Source: Thermoplasmata archaeon (lineage in GTDB: Archaea; Thermoplasmatota; Thermoplasmata; Thermoplasmatales; Thermoplasmataceae). From it: 6,767 nt of DNA. Every line of letters begins with the position of its first letter. Position 1 is the first letter of the stretch. A program made the position numbers and the translations under genes. This document shows positions 1-5,281 of the stretch, in pieces. The DNA lies in contig JAJYDZ010000091.1 of NCBI GenBank assembly GCA_021790415.1, positions 1-6,767 on the forward strand. Direction: 5' to 3'. The notes under the pieces are model-generated. The model was not told the DNA's origin. It saw only the letters and a list, made by a program, of their open reading frames with translations, and made no database searches.

Positions 1-642
1 ATTTGTATTGGATTCAACGTTTCCAAATGCAACCTGAGAACTTGACAATGACACATTTATTGAATTTATAACATTATTCTCCAATATACTGAATTGTGTG
101 CCAAGGTAATCAACGTTCACATAAAATTTCCCATGTGGTAGATAAGCTGTAAAACCAGAACTCTCTGTAATATTATAAAATGCATAGCCTGTTAATGTGG
201 AGAATGACAATGAAGCGCTTTCACCTGATACTAAACCGCTTAGACTGACATTCGTCAGGTATGTTTGCACAACCGGAACCAAAATGTTTAAGCTTGTGCT
301 TGAAGAACTGCTTACTGTAAAGTGTTCCTGATAGCCGCTGGATATTACTTTACCAGTTCCAGGTATTGTCACATAACTGGGTGCTACATTCAGGGTATAA
401 TTACCATATGTAAGCATGTCAGTATACGAACCAGAAGTGCTTGAAGTTGTAAATGCGCCACCAACCAAAGATATTGAAGTCTGCACTCCACTAAGTGGTG
501 CTATTTCATTTCCGTTCAGGTCATATGTAAAAGCAAATGACACGTTCTTCGCCGGGGCACTATACGCACTAGAATTTGTACTTACTCCAAGTAGGCCTAT
601 AATCAAAATTAAGACCATTACTGAGGTGATGGTATGTTTCAT
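1..642 (-). CDS. Secreted Ser/Thr-rich beta-domain protein, partial (3' end beyond the window)
   Basis: The frame is open from ATG at 642 to the left edge, giving 214 residues with no stop. Residues 1-27 form a signal peptide or N-terminal anchor: positive start (MKH), hydrophobic core at 8-20 (VMVLILIIGLLGV), then a small-residue stretch (STNSSAYSAP). The rest is rich in Ser, Thr, Gly, Asn and aromatic residues, has very few charges, and holds several Asn-x-Ser/Thr sequons (N33, N81, N131, N157, N196), fitting an exported, possibly glycosylated surface protein. Two similar blocks, SGSYTDMLTYGNYTLNV (70-86) and SSGFTAYLPHGKFYVNV (161-177), match the 'G-x-Y-x3-L-x2-G-x-Y-x-V-x-V' pattern of carboxypeptidase-regulatory/transthyretin-like beta-sandwiches. 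I do not recognise the family. A TTG two codons upstream sits 9 bases after a GAGG and is an alternative start. The gene follows the amidohydrolase after 65 bases and probably has its own promoter. Confidence 0.85.
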   Translation of the reverse strand, partial: MKHTITSVMVLILIIGLLGVSTNSSAYSAPAKNVSFAFTYDLNGNEIAPLSGVQTSISLVGGAFTTSSTSGSYTDMLTYGNYTLNVAPSYVTIPGTGKVISSGYQEHFTVSSSSSTSLNILVPVVQTYLTNVSLSGLVSGESASLSFSTLTGYAFYNITESSGFTAYLPHGKFYVNVDYLGTQFSILENNVINSINVSLSSSQVAFGNVESNTN

Positions 643-684
643 GTTCAATTGTATCTTCCTCTTTTTTCGCTAAATAAACCGTGC

Positions 685-692
685 GATATAAA
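685..692 (-). promoter_or_regulatory. TATA-like box for the secreted-protein gene
   Basis: On the minus strand this reads TTTATATC, close to the archaeal TATA consensus. It lies about 43 bases before the ATG at 642, so a transcript starting about 25 bases downstream would carry a leader of roughly 20 bases containing the GAGG at about 15 bases before the ATG. It is called from pattern and position only. It would let the secreted protein be transcribed separately from the rtcB-amidohydrolase unit upstream. Confidence 0.4.
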
Positions 693-707
693 CATTGCTT
701 AAAAGAA

Positions 708-1715
708 TTATTGTGTATGACTTATTTTTTTGAAGTCATAATAATGAGACCTCATGACTATTTCATATGGCTTCAAATCAACTTCAGGAAACAGGAGATA
801 TGAATTGGGTATCGTTACACCCATCTTCTCCATGAAGTCCCTTGGCCTGCTTGTTACCATGTCAATTATTAATTCTGGAGAAAGTCGGTTTATGCCTCTT
901 TGGTACCTGAAAAGAAATTCCATTTCCCTAAATATGTGAGGTTCAGTGTTCATTGCATTATCTGTACCAAGCAGCACAAGATCGGTTTCCCTGCATAAGT
1001 CATTATAATCCTTTCTTTCACCGTAAAATACGTTTGATCTTGGGGTTATAACTATTGGTATTTCCAAGCCTGCTAATTCATGAATATCGTCCTTTGTGCA
1101 ATAAAGGCAATGTATAACCAGATCTGGATTAATTTCCTTAAGACTAGAAATATCTTCTCTATATCTTTCGCTGAAATGAATGCCGGTTATCCCTTTCTCA
1201 GCTCTCGCTGCCTTGGATAAACTTATTCCGAAGCTTAGATCTATGTCGGAAATAGCACTGAGTTCAATGCCATTTACCTTATCCTTGATTTTTAAATAAT
1301 CATTAATGTCCTTTGCTCCTGATAATACGATTGCAAAGGGATCTCCGGTTTTCTCTGCAATAATAGTTCTTATTCCAGCGCTTCCTGTTTCACGAAAATC
1401 AATAAAAGCGCATGTTCCTGAGCCTCTCATTATCTTTTTTGATTTTGCTATTCCCTTTATGATTACATCCTCACTTGCGCTGTTCAGATGTTTGAGCTTA
1501 AAACCTCCGGGTCCAACAATCTCTGCCAATGTTCCAAAGGGTTCATCCTGAATGAAGGTATCTCCAAGATGAGTGTGTGAATTGATTGGTGCAAGAATAA
1601 TGGTTCCTGCATCATCACCCTTATCAGGTTCCTGATCCTTGAATTTTCCTGTTAGGGTATCGATATACCCTCTTTTTGGATTTCCGTCCAGATAAACTGT
1701 TCCGCCAATGATCAT
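708..1715 (-). CDS. Metal-dependent amidohydrolase, cytosine/SAH deaminase-chlorohydrolase type (COG0402-like)
   Basis: A 335-residue cytosolic TIM-barrel hydrolase expected to deaminate or dechlorinate a heterocycle; the substrate cannot be read from the sequence. Visible metal and catalytic signature: HTH in APINSHTHLGD (H47, H49), HFSE (H180, E183), VIHCLYC (H202), GTDNAM (D252). The stretch ITPRSNVFYG (223-232) corresponds to the 'HCPxSNxxLG' loop of SAH/MTA and guanine deaminases, and EPHIFREMEF follows the aspartate as in that family. It is shorter than the usual 400-450 residues: only 46 residues precede the HxH motif and 83 follow D252, so the small flanking beta-sandwich domain is cut down. 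ATG at 1715 is 3 bases after the rtcB stop, with a weak AAGGG 7 bases upstream, so it is probably the second gene of an rtcB operon. Family call is firm, exact reaction unknown. Confidence 0.88.
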   Translation of the reverse strand: MIIGGTVYLDGNPKRGYIDTLTGKFKDQEPDKGDDAGTIILAPINSHTHLGDTFIQDEPFGTLAEIVGPGGFKLKHLNSASEDVIIKGIAKSKKIMRGSGTCAFIDFRETGSAGIRTIIAEKTGDPFAIVLSGAKDINDYLKIKDKVNGIELSAISDIDLSFGISLSKAARAEKGITGIHFSERYREDISSLKEINPDLVIHCLYCTKDDIHELAGLEIPIVITPRSNVFYGERKDYNDLCRETDLVLLGTDNAMNTEPHIFREMEFLFRYQRGINRLSPELIIDMVTSRPRDFMEKMGVTIPNSYLLFPEVDLKPYEIVMRSHYYDFKKISHTQ

Positions 1716-1718
1716 GTA

Positions 1719-3194
1719 TTAACCCTTCATTACTGCAACAGGGACATTTCTGCTCACCGGAATTGCAAGATTCGCATCCCTCACCGCCATTATTACGTCA
1801 TTTATATTTTTATAGCTACCTGGGGATTCCTCAGCGATTGTACTTGAAGAAACGGCCCTCAGATATATCCCTTCGTTTTCCAATTTTTCCTTCACTTGGT
1901 CCGATTTGAACGATTCCATGGATTTCTTTCTGCTAAGTTTTCTTCCGGCGCCGTGACATGTTGAACCAAATGAAAGTTTCATATTCTCCTTTTTTCCAAC
2001 GAGAACATATGATGCGGTTCCCATATCTCCCGGGATAATTACCGGATGACCATACTTAGAAAAAATACTCCCGCTTAAATATTCTCCCGCAAAGGCTCTG
2101 GTGGCTCCCTTTCTGTGAACTATGAGCTTCTTCTTCTTACCTTCTACAATGTGCTCCTCTATCTTTGCTATATTATGAGCAAGACTGTATACGGTTTTTA
2201 TCTTTTCCAAATCTATATCCTTTGAAAAGACTTCCTTGAATGATTCTCTTATTTTATGAACAATTATGGCTCTATTCACATACCCAAAATTAGCTGCAGC
2301 AAACATTGCGCCAATATAAGATTCCCCAGTTCTGGATTTCGTCTTTACAAAGTTAAGTTGCCTATCCCCGGTTACATTTTCTGAAGATTCTTCCCTATTG
2401 ATGGATGCAATGTAATCTGTAGCTATTTGGTGTCCCAGACCTCTTGATCCAGTGTGTATCATGATTAATATTTCATTTTCGCCCATGATGCCAAAGTCTC
2501 TGCTTATCTCGCTCTCAAAGATTTTCTCAACAGTCTGAATTTCAAGAAAATGATTCCCCGAACCAATTGTACCAAGCTGTGATTTTCCTCTGGATTTTGC
2601 CTCGTTTGAAACCTTTTCCGGATCAGCCATAATTGATGATCCCAGATCTTCAGTGTGCGTTTGATCCTCTTTGGTAGCAAATCCATTTTCGATAGCCCAT
2701 TTAACTCCAGACTGCAGAACCTCATTCATTTCCTGATCGTTGAGTTTGATATCCCTGCTCTTGCTCATCCCGGCTGGTACCTTGGTGAATATTTTATCAA
2801 GTAATGCCTTTTTTTTATCACGGATATCATTCAATGTCATTCCTGTTGAAACTAGTGTTACGCCACAATTGATATCATATCCGACACCGCCTGGACATAC
2901 AATTCCTTCCTCATAATCAAACGCAGCAACCCCGCCAATGGGAAAACCGTATCCCCAGTGGATATCAGGCATTGCCATTGATGCTCCTATTATACCGGGC
3001 AATCTGGCAACATTCATAACCTGTTCCAGACTCTTATCCTCCCTCAGATATTCCATGAGTGAATCGCTTGAAAAGATCCTGCCTGGAACATTCATTCCGT
3101 CTGAAACCGGAATTTCGTAAATGTTATTTCCAATTTTTGTTATGTTTACTGTCAGATTTACAACCCCATGATAGCAACCTATTAATGTATTCAA
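1719..3194 (-). CDS. rtcB: tRNA-splicing/RNA-repair ligase RtcB
   Basis: GTP- and Mn-dependent RNA ligase that joins 2',3'-cyclic-phosphate (or 3'-phosphate) and 5'-OH ends; in archaea it seals tRNA halves after intron removal. All family landmarks are present (numbering from the TTG): MNVPGR (34-39), MPDIHWGYGFPIGGVAA (75-91), GYDINCG with metal ligand C110, GSGNHFLE with H215, HTGSRGLGH with H247, AHNIAKIEEH with H340, HRKGATRAF (360-368), PGDMGTASY, and GSTCHGAG with H414, the guanylylated histidine. It ends in the usual Lys-Gly. No intein or internal break is seen; 491 residues is close to the family's ~480. The start is odd: no ATG lies upstream of the conserved N-terminus. TTG at 3194, preceded directly by TAA, is the only conventional choice, while comparison with Pyrococcus RtcB from memory suggests a start near residues 12-14. 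It is the first gene of an operon with the amidohydrolase. Confidence 0.96.
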   Translation of the reverse strand: MNTLIGCYHGVVNLTVNITKIGNNIYEIPVSDGMNVPGRIFSSDSLMEYLREDKSLEQVMNVARLPGIIGASMAMPDIHWGYGFPIGGVAAFDYEEGIVCPGGVGYDINCGVTLVSTGMTLNDIRDKKKALLDKIFTKVPAGMSKSRDIKLNDQEMNEVLQSGVKWAIENGFATKEDQTHTEDLGSSIMADPEKVSNEAKSRGKSQLGTIGSGNHFLEIQTVEKIFESEISRDFGIMGENEILIMIHTGSRGLGHQIATDYIASINREESSENVTGDRQLNFVKTKSRTGESYIGAMFAAANFGYVNRAIIVHKIRESFKEVFSKDIDLEKIKTVYSLAHNIAKIEEHIVEGKKKKLIVHRKGATRAFAGEYLSGSIFSKYGHPVIIPGDMGTASYVLVGKKENMKLSFGSTCHGAGRKLSRKKSMESFKSDQVKEKLENEGIYLRAVSSSTIAEESPGSYKNINDVIMAVRDANLAIPVSRNVPVAVMKG

Positions 3195-3222
3195 TTATAA
3201 TATTGGTTTGATGGAAATATTC
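3180..3222. promoter_or_regulatory. Compact divergent promoter region between rtcB and the small plus-strand gene
   Basis: Only 16 bases separate the two start codons (TTG at 3194 minus, ATG at 3211 plus), so each promoter must lie in the other gene's 5' coding sequence. On the minus strand GAATATTT (3222-3215) is centred about 25 bases before the rtcB TTG. On the plus strand TATTAATG (3180-3187) is centred about 27 bases before the ATG. Neither start has a Shine-Dalgarno, which fits leaderless transcripts. Both boxes are weak matches, so the call is tentative. Confidence 0.3.
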
Positions 3223-3429
3223 AAAACAGATTCCTTTAATGAAGATCTAAGATTCAAGATTAGGCTCCAGGCTTATTTGAGACTTACCGCGTTAAAGATT
3301 TCCGTTTCCAGAAAAGAGGAGAACAAATTCATGCCATACATAATGGAAAGGGAATCTAAATTGAGAGAACTGCTCAAATGCAATGATGAGTTCCAAATTT
3401 TTGATGGAGAAAAGAAAATTTTTCCCTGA
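3211..3429 (+). CDS. Small hypothetical protein (72 aa), head to head with rtcB
   Basis: I do not recognise this protein. From ATG at 3211 (a TTG directly before it is the only other start) it gives 72 residues with no signal peptide or membrane segment. Residues 9-33 look like an amphipathic basic helix (FNEDLRFKIRLQAYLRLTALK), followed by a second charged helix at about 44-57 (IMERESKLRELLK) and a short tail ending in KKIFP. Charge is mixed and Lys/Arg-rich, with one cysteine (C58). Arginine codons are all AGA/AGG as in neighbouring genes, and the composition looks like protein rather than chance. The opposite-strand frame over the same bases is Ser/Phe/Asn-rich and less convincing. If this gene is not real, 3195-3500 would be a 300-base gap, unusual here. 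Moderate confidence that it is expressed. Confidence 0.5.
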   Translation: MEIFKTDSFNEDLRFKIRLQAYLRLTALKISVSRKEENKFMPYIMERESKLRELLKCNDEFQIFDGEKKIFP

Positions 3430-3500
3430 AAATAGAGGATGGTTTTCACATTATCTTCTAAATTTTCTCCTAAGTGAAAATTAATAGTCACAAAAGTTAT

Positions 3501-3848
3501 ATGGTTCTGAAAGACTTGAATAGTAAAGTCAATGTTCTCTTTAAAGAGATTGATGAAAGCCTTGATACGGTTAGGAGACACCTTTCCATAGTTCAGACGC
3601 TTTTGAAAGAGCAGCCAGCTGGTATAATTAAGATATCAAAATTGACAGGATTAGCGGAGCATAAAATCAGATATTCTTTGAGGATACTTGAAAAAGACGG
3701 CATTATAATACCTTCCAAGGAGGGGGCAATGCTGTCACCGGATTTTATCGATGACAAGAATGGCATTGTGAATGAAGCCGCAAAGATATTGCAAAAATGC
3801 AGCGAACTGAATGATGAAATAAGAAAGTCATTTACTGGAAAGAAATGA
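3501..3848 (+). CDS. Winged-helix DNA-binding regulator (archaeal)
   Basis: A 115-residue predicted transcriptional regulator. The core is one winged helix-turn-helix at about residues 28-72 from the ATG: EQPAGIIKISKLTG (support helix), AEHKIRYSLRILEKDG (recognition helix, 'HKVRYSLRxLE' style) and a wing, IIIPSKEGAML. The N-terminal ~27 residues and C-terminal ~30 (VNEAAKILQKCSELNDEIRK) are predicted helices with heptad-like hydrophobics, probably for dimerisation. No ligand domain or metal-binding cluster is seen. The start is uncertain: GTG at 3474 would add nine residues, and neither start has a Shine-Dalgarno. I prefer ATG 3501 because an AT-rich stretch at 3477-3486 lies upstream and the extra residues look unstructured. 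Its stop overlaps the acetyltransferase start (ATGA), so the two are translated together. Target genes unknown; self-regulation or control of the divergent rtcB operon would be guesses. Confidence 0.82.
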   Translation: MVLKDLNSKVNVLFKEIDESLDTVRRHLSIVQTLLKEQPAGIIKISKLTGLAEHKIRYSLRILEKDGIIIPSKEGAMLSPDFIDDKNGIVNEAAKILQKCSELNDEIRKSFTGKK

Positions 3849-4363
3849 AGGAAGAACTCCCCCCGTTGAAATTTGGCGATTACTGGATCAGGAAGGCATT
3901 GCCAACTGACGCCAAAGAAATGATCAATTGCATGCAGAGTGTAATGGATGAAAGAATATATCTGGTAAGTGAATATTATTTTTACACAGAGAGGGGAGAA
4001 GCTGAAAGGATAAAGAATCCAGATGATCTCAATCTAATAGCCACACTTGGCGATGAGGTTGTGGCATTACTTACCATTCAAAGGGGAATGTATAAGAAAA
4101 CAAGACATACCGCTTCTCTTGGAATAGCGGTAAAGAGGAAACACCGGGGTAAGGGCCTTGGAACTGTTATGATAAAGCGAGCCGTTGAATGGTGCAAGAT
4201 GAATGATATTAAGAAACTCAATCTGGAAGTTTTTTCAAGCAATGAATCTGCAATCCGGCTTTATGAGAAGCTTGGTTTCGTAATTGAAGGAAAGAAGAGG
4301 GATCAATTCAACATTGACGGAAACTTTGTGGATGATGTGTTGATGACCTACAAATTGGATTGA
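3845..4363 (+). CDS. GNAT-family N-acetyltransferase
   Basis: A 172-residue single-domain acetyl-CoA-dependent N-acetyltransferase. The acetyl-CoA pyrophosphate loop is clear in VKRKHRGKGLG (96-106, R/Q-x-x-G-x-G/A as R101-G104-G106) on the beta4-alpha3 turn. Motif B follows as LEVFSSNESAIRLYEKLGF (127-145) with N133 and Y140 in the usual places. The N-terminal strand YWIRKALPTDA (13-23) is typical of the fold. The C-terminal pattern EGKKRDQFNIDGNFVDDVLM resembles the YhhY/RimL/PseH-like branch, which acetylates amino acids, amines or protein N-termini; the substrate here is unknown. ATG overlaps the upstream regulator stop by 4 bases. The gene ends tail to tail with purN, coding ends overlapping by 16 bases (4348-4363). 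Length is normal and nothing is missing. Confidence 0.92.
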   Translation: MKEELPPLKFGDYWIRKALPTDAKEMINCMQSVMDERIYLVSEYYFYTERGEAERIKNPDDLNLIATLGDEVVALLTIQRGMYKKTRHTASLGIAVKRKHRGKGLGTVMIKRAVEWCKMNDIKKLNLEVFSSNESAIRLYEKLGFVIEGKKRDQFNIDGNFVDDVLMTYKLD

Positions 4364-4974
4364 TTCGTGAATTTCACCCTATTTCCCACAATTTCATAAT
4401 CAAAGTTAAGCAGGGTTGATATTGCATCAATATAGAGATCAAGTTCAACGGAATGAACTCTTGCCATCAAAGATTCTGCGGTATCTGAAGGCATTACTGG
4501 AACTGTCTCCTGTGCAATAATTGGTCCATGATCTATGTCATTGTCCACCATATGAATTGTGCACCCGGTCACTTTAGCGCCACTTTTTAAAACTGCATGT
4601 TGGACGTTGATTCCATACATCCCTTTTCCTCCAAAGCATGGGAGAAGAGATGGATGTGTGTTCACAATTTTTCCATGAAAACTATGGATAAATTCCTCAG
4701 GGAGTATTTTGAGGAATCCTGCTAAGGCAATTATATCAGGTTCTAACTTTTTCACTTTCTCTATTACATCGCTTATATGAGATAAACGGTAGTGAATGAC
4801 CGGGATGTTCATTTTGCCTGCTCTGCTCACGGCACCCGAATCCGGTCTGTCTGATACCAGTGCGATGATATCCCCATTAATTCTCTTATGAGAACAGGCA
4901 TGGTAAATTTCCTGAAAGGTTGTTCCTTCGCCTGATGCCATTACCAATATTCTTCTTTTCATCTGCTGAACCAT
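4348..4974 (-). CDS. purN: Phosphoribosylglycinamide formyltransferase
   Basis: Transfers a formyl group from 10-formyl-tetrahydrofolate to glycinamide ribonucleotide, the third step of purine synthesis. From ATG 4974 the protein has 208 residues, normal for PurN. It opens with RILVMASGEGTTFQ (8-21, phosphate-binding loop). The catalytic set is intact: IVNTHPSLLP (N105, H107) and DNDIDHGPIIAQ with D148, equal to E. coli N106, H108 and D144. AGFLKILP (85-92) is the usual hinge. The FGGKGMYG loop (114-121) is the variant I recall from some Bacteroidetes/Firmicutes PurN, replacing E. coli's PGLHTH. ATG 4974 is chosen because GGAGGT lies 4 bases upstream; TTG 5013 and ATG 4962 are less well placed. 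No other purine gene is adjacent. The 3' end overlaps the acetyltransferase gene by 16 bases. Confidence 0.93.
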   Translation of the reverse strand: MVQQMKRRILVMASGEGTTFQEIYHACSHKRINGDIIALVSDRPDSGAVSRAGKMNIPVIHYRLSHISDVIEKVKKLEPDIIALAGFLKILPEEFIHSFHGKIVNTHPSLLPCFGGKGMYGINVQHAVLKSGAKVTGCTIHMVDNDIDHGPIIAQETVPVMPSDTAESLMARVHSVELDLYIDAISTLLNFDYEIVGNRVKFTNQSNL

Positions 4975-4978
4975 TATG

Positions 4979-4984
4979 ACCTCC
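4979..4984 (-). promoter_or_regulatory. Shine-Dalgarno site that decides the purN start
   Basis: The minus strand reads GGAGGT, a six-base match to the anti-Shine-Dalgarno of archaeal 16S rRNA, 4 bases before ATG 4974 and 16 before ATG 4962. It is the only strong ribosome binding site seen in the window, so purN probably has a leadered transcript, unlike rfcS. Confidence 0.65.
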
Positions 4985-5036
4985 ACTTCCTTAAGGATTA
5001 CACTTCCAAACAAAGGAAAGATTGGTGATGGGTTAC

Positions 5037-5052
5037 ATTTATGAATTTTAAG
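5037..5052 (-). promoter_or_regulatory. Candidate TATA region for purN
   Basis: On the minus strand this AT-rich block reads CTTAAAATTCATAAAT. Either half could act as a TATA box and would place the transcript start near 5012-5022, giving a leader of about 40-50 bases that contains the GGAGGT site. It is chosen by position and composition; the exact box cannot be decided by eye. Confidence 0.3.
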
Positions 5053-5192
5053 AAAAGGAATTTAACCTATCATATGTGTGTGAAATTTGATCTCTATATT
5101 TCCTAATATTGATTTTGAATCCTGTTAGGTAAATGGTTAAACTCGAAGTGAGGTAAAGTGTTTTATGGATTATGCTTTCAACAGAATATTGA

Positions 5193-5202
5193 GCTTTAAA
5201 GC
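5193..5202. repeat. Perfect 10-base palindrome GCTTTAAAGC
   Basis: A self-complementary decamer, about 50 bases upstream of the rfcS TATA-like box. It could be a dimeric regulator half-site pair, but palindromes of this length occur by chance in AT-rich DNA and no second copy was noticed nearby. Confidence 0.3.
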
Positions 5203-5249
5203 GCTATCTTATTCTAATAATATATGATCTATAATTTTTCAGCCCAATA

Positions 5250-5259
5250 TTTTTATTTA
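5250..5259 (+). promoter_or_regulatory. TATA-like box for rfcS
   Basis: TTTTTATTTA is centred about 27 bases before ATG 5282 and preceded by GCCCAATA as a possible BRE. No Shine-Dalgarno lies before the ATG (the upstream bases are CTCATCTCATTG), so this spacing predicts a leaderless mRNA starting at or within a couple of bases of the ATG. Confidence 0.5.
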
Positions 5260-5281
5260 CTCCGGTTAACTCATCTCATTG

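Larger units (their letters stand above)
4975..5281. other. Intergenic region between divergent purN and rfcS
   Basis: About 300 bases without a convincing protein gene on either strand. It holds the purN ribosome binding site, AT-rich candidate purN promoter sequence on the minus strand (CTTAAAAT at 5052-5045 and CATAAATG at 5044-5037), a 10-base palindrome at 5193-5202, and the rfcS TATA-like box at 5250-5259. I see no tRNA, no stable hairpin long enough for a structured RNA, and no tandem repeats. The middle (about 5060-5190) is plain AT-rich sequence with nothing I can name. Confidence 0.6.

Noticed and set aside
416..673. 85-residue plus-strand frame at the left end
   Set aside because: It lies antisense to the secreted-protein gene, whose signal peptide and sequon-rich frame are far more convincing.
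2812..2819. Run of eight A residues in rtcB (minus strand), a possible slippage or frameshift site
   Set aside because: It encodes Lys-Lys-Lys in a charged helix, and the reading frame on both sides matches RtcB without interruption, so no frameshift is needed.
1719..3194. Intein or intron in rtcB or rfcS
   Set aside because: Both proteins read straight through every conserved motif at normal family length, with no inserted block.
3273..3581. 102-residue minus-strand frame overlapping the small gene and the regulator start
   Set aside because: Composition is Ser/Phe/Asn/Leu-rich as expected for antisense of AT-rich coding DNA, it covers the start of a clear winged-helix gene, and no domain is recognisable.
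3845..4363. The GNAT protein as a TacT/AtaT-type toxin
   Set aside because: The C-terminal pattern (NESAIRLYEKLGF, IDGNFVDD) is that of YhhY/RimL-like acetyltransferases, and the upstream partner is not a ribbon-helix-helix antitoxin. The idea is kept only as a low-interest test in the findings.
5014..5250. tRNA or structured RNA gene in the purN-rfcS spacer
   Set aside because: No GTTCRA-like T-loop, no acceptor-stem pairing and no GC-rich stretch expected of a stable RNA in an AT-rich archaeon.
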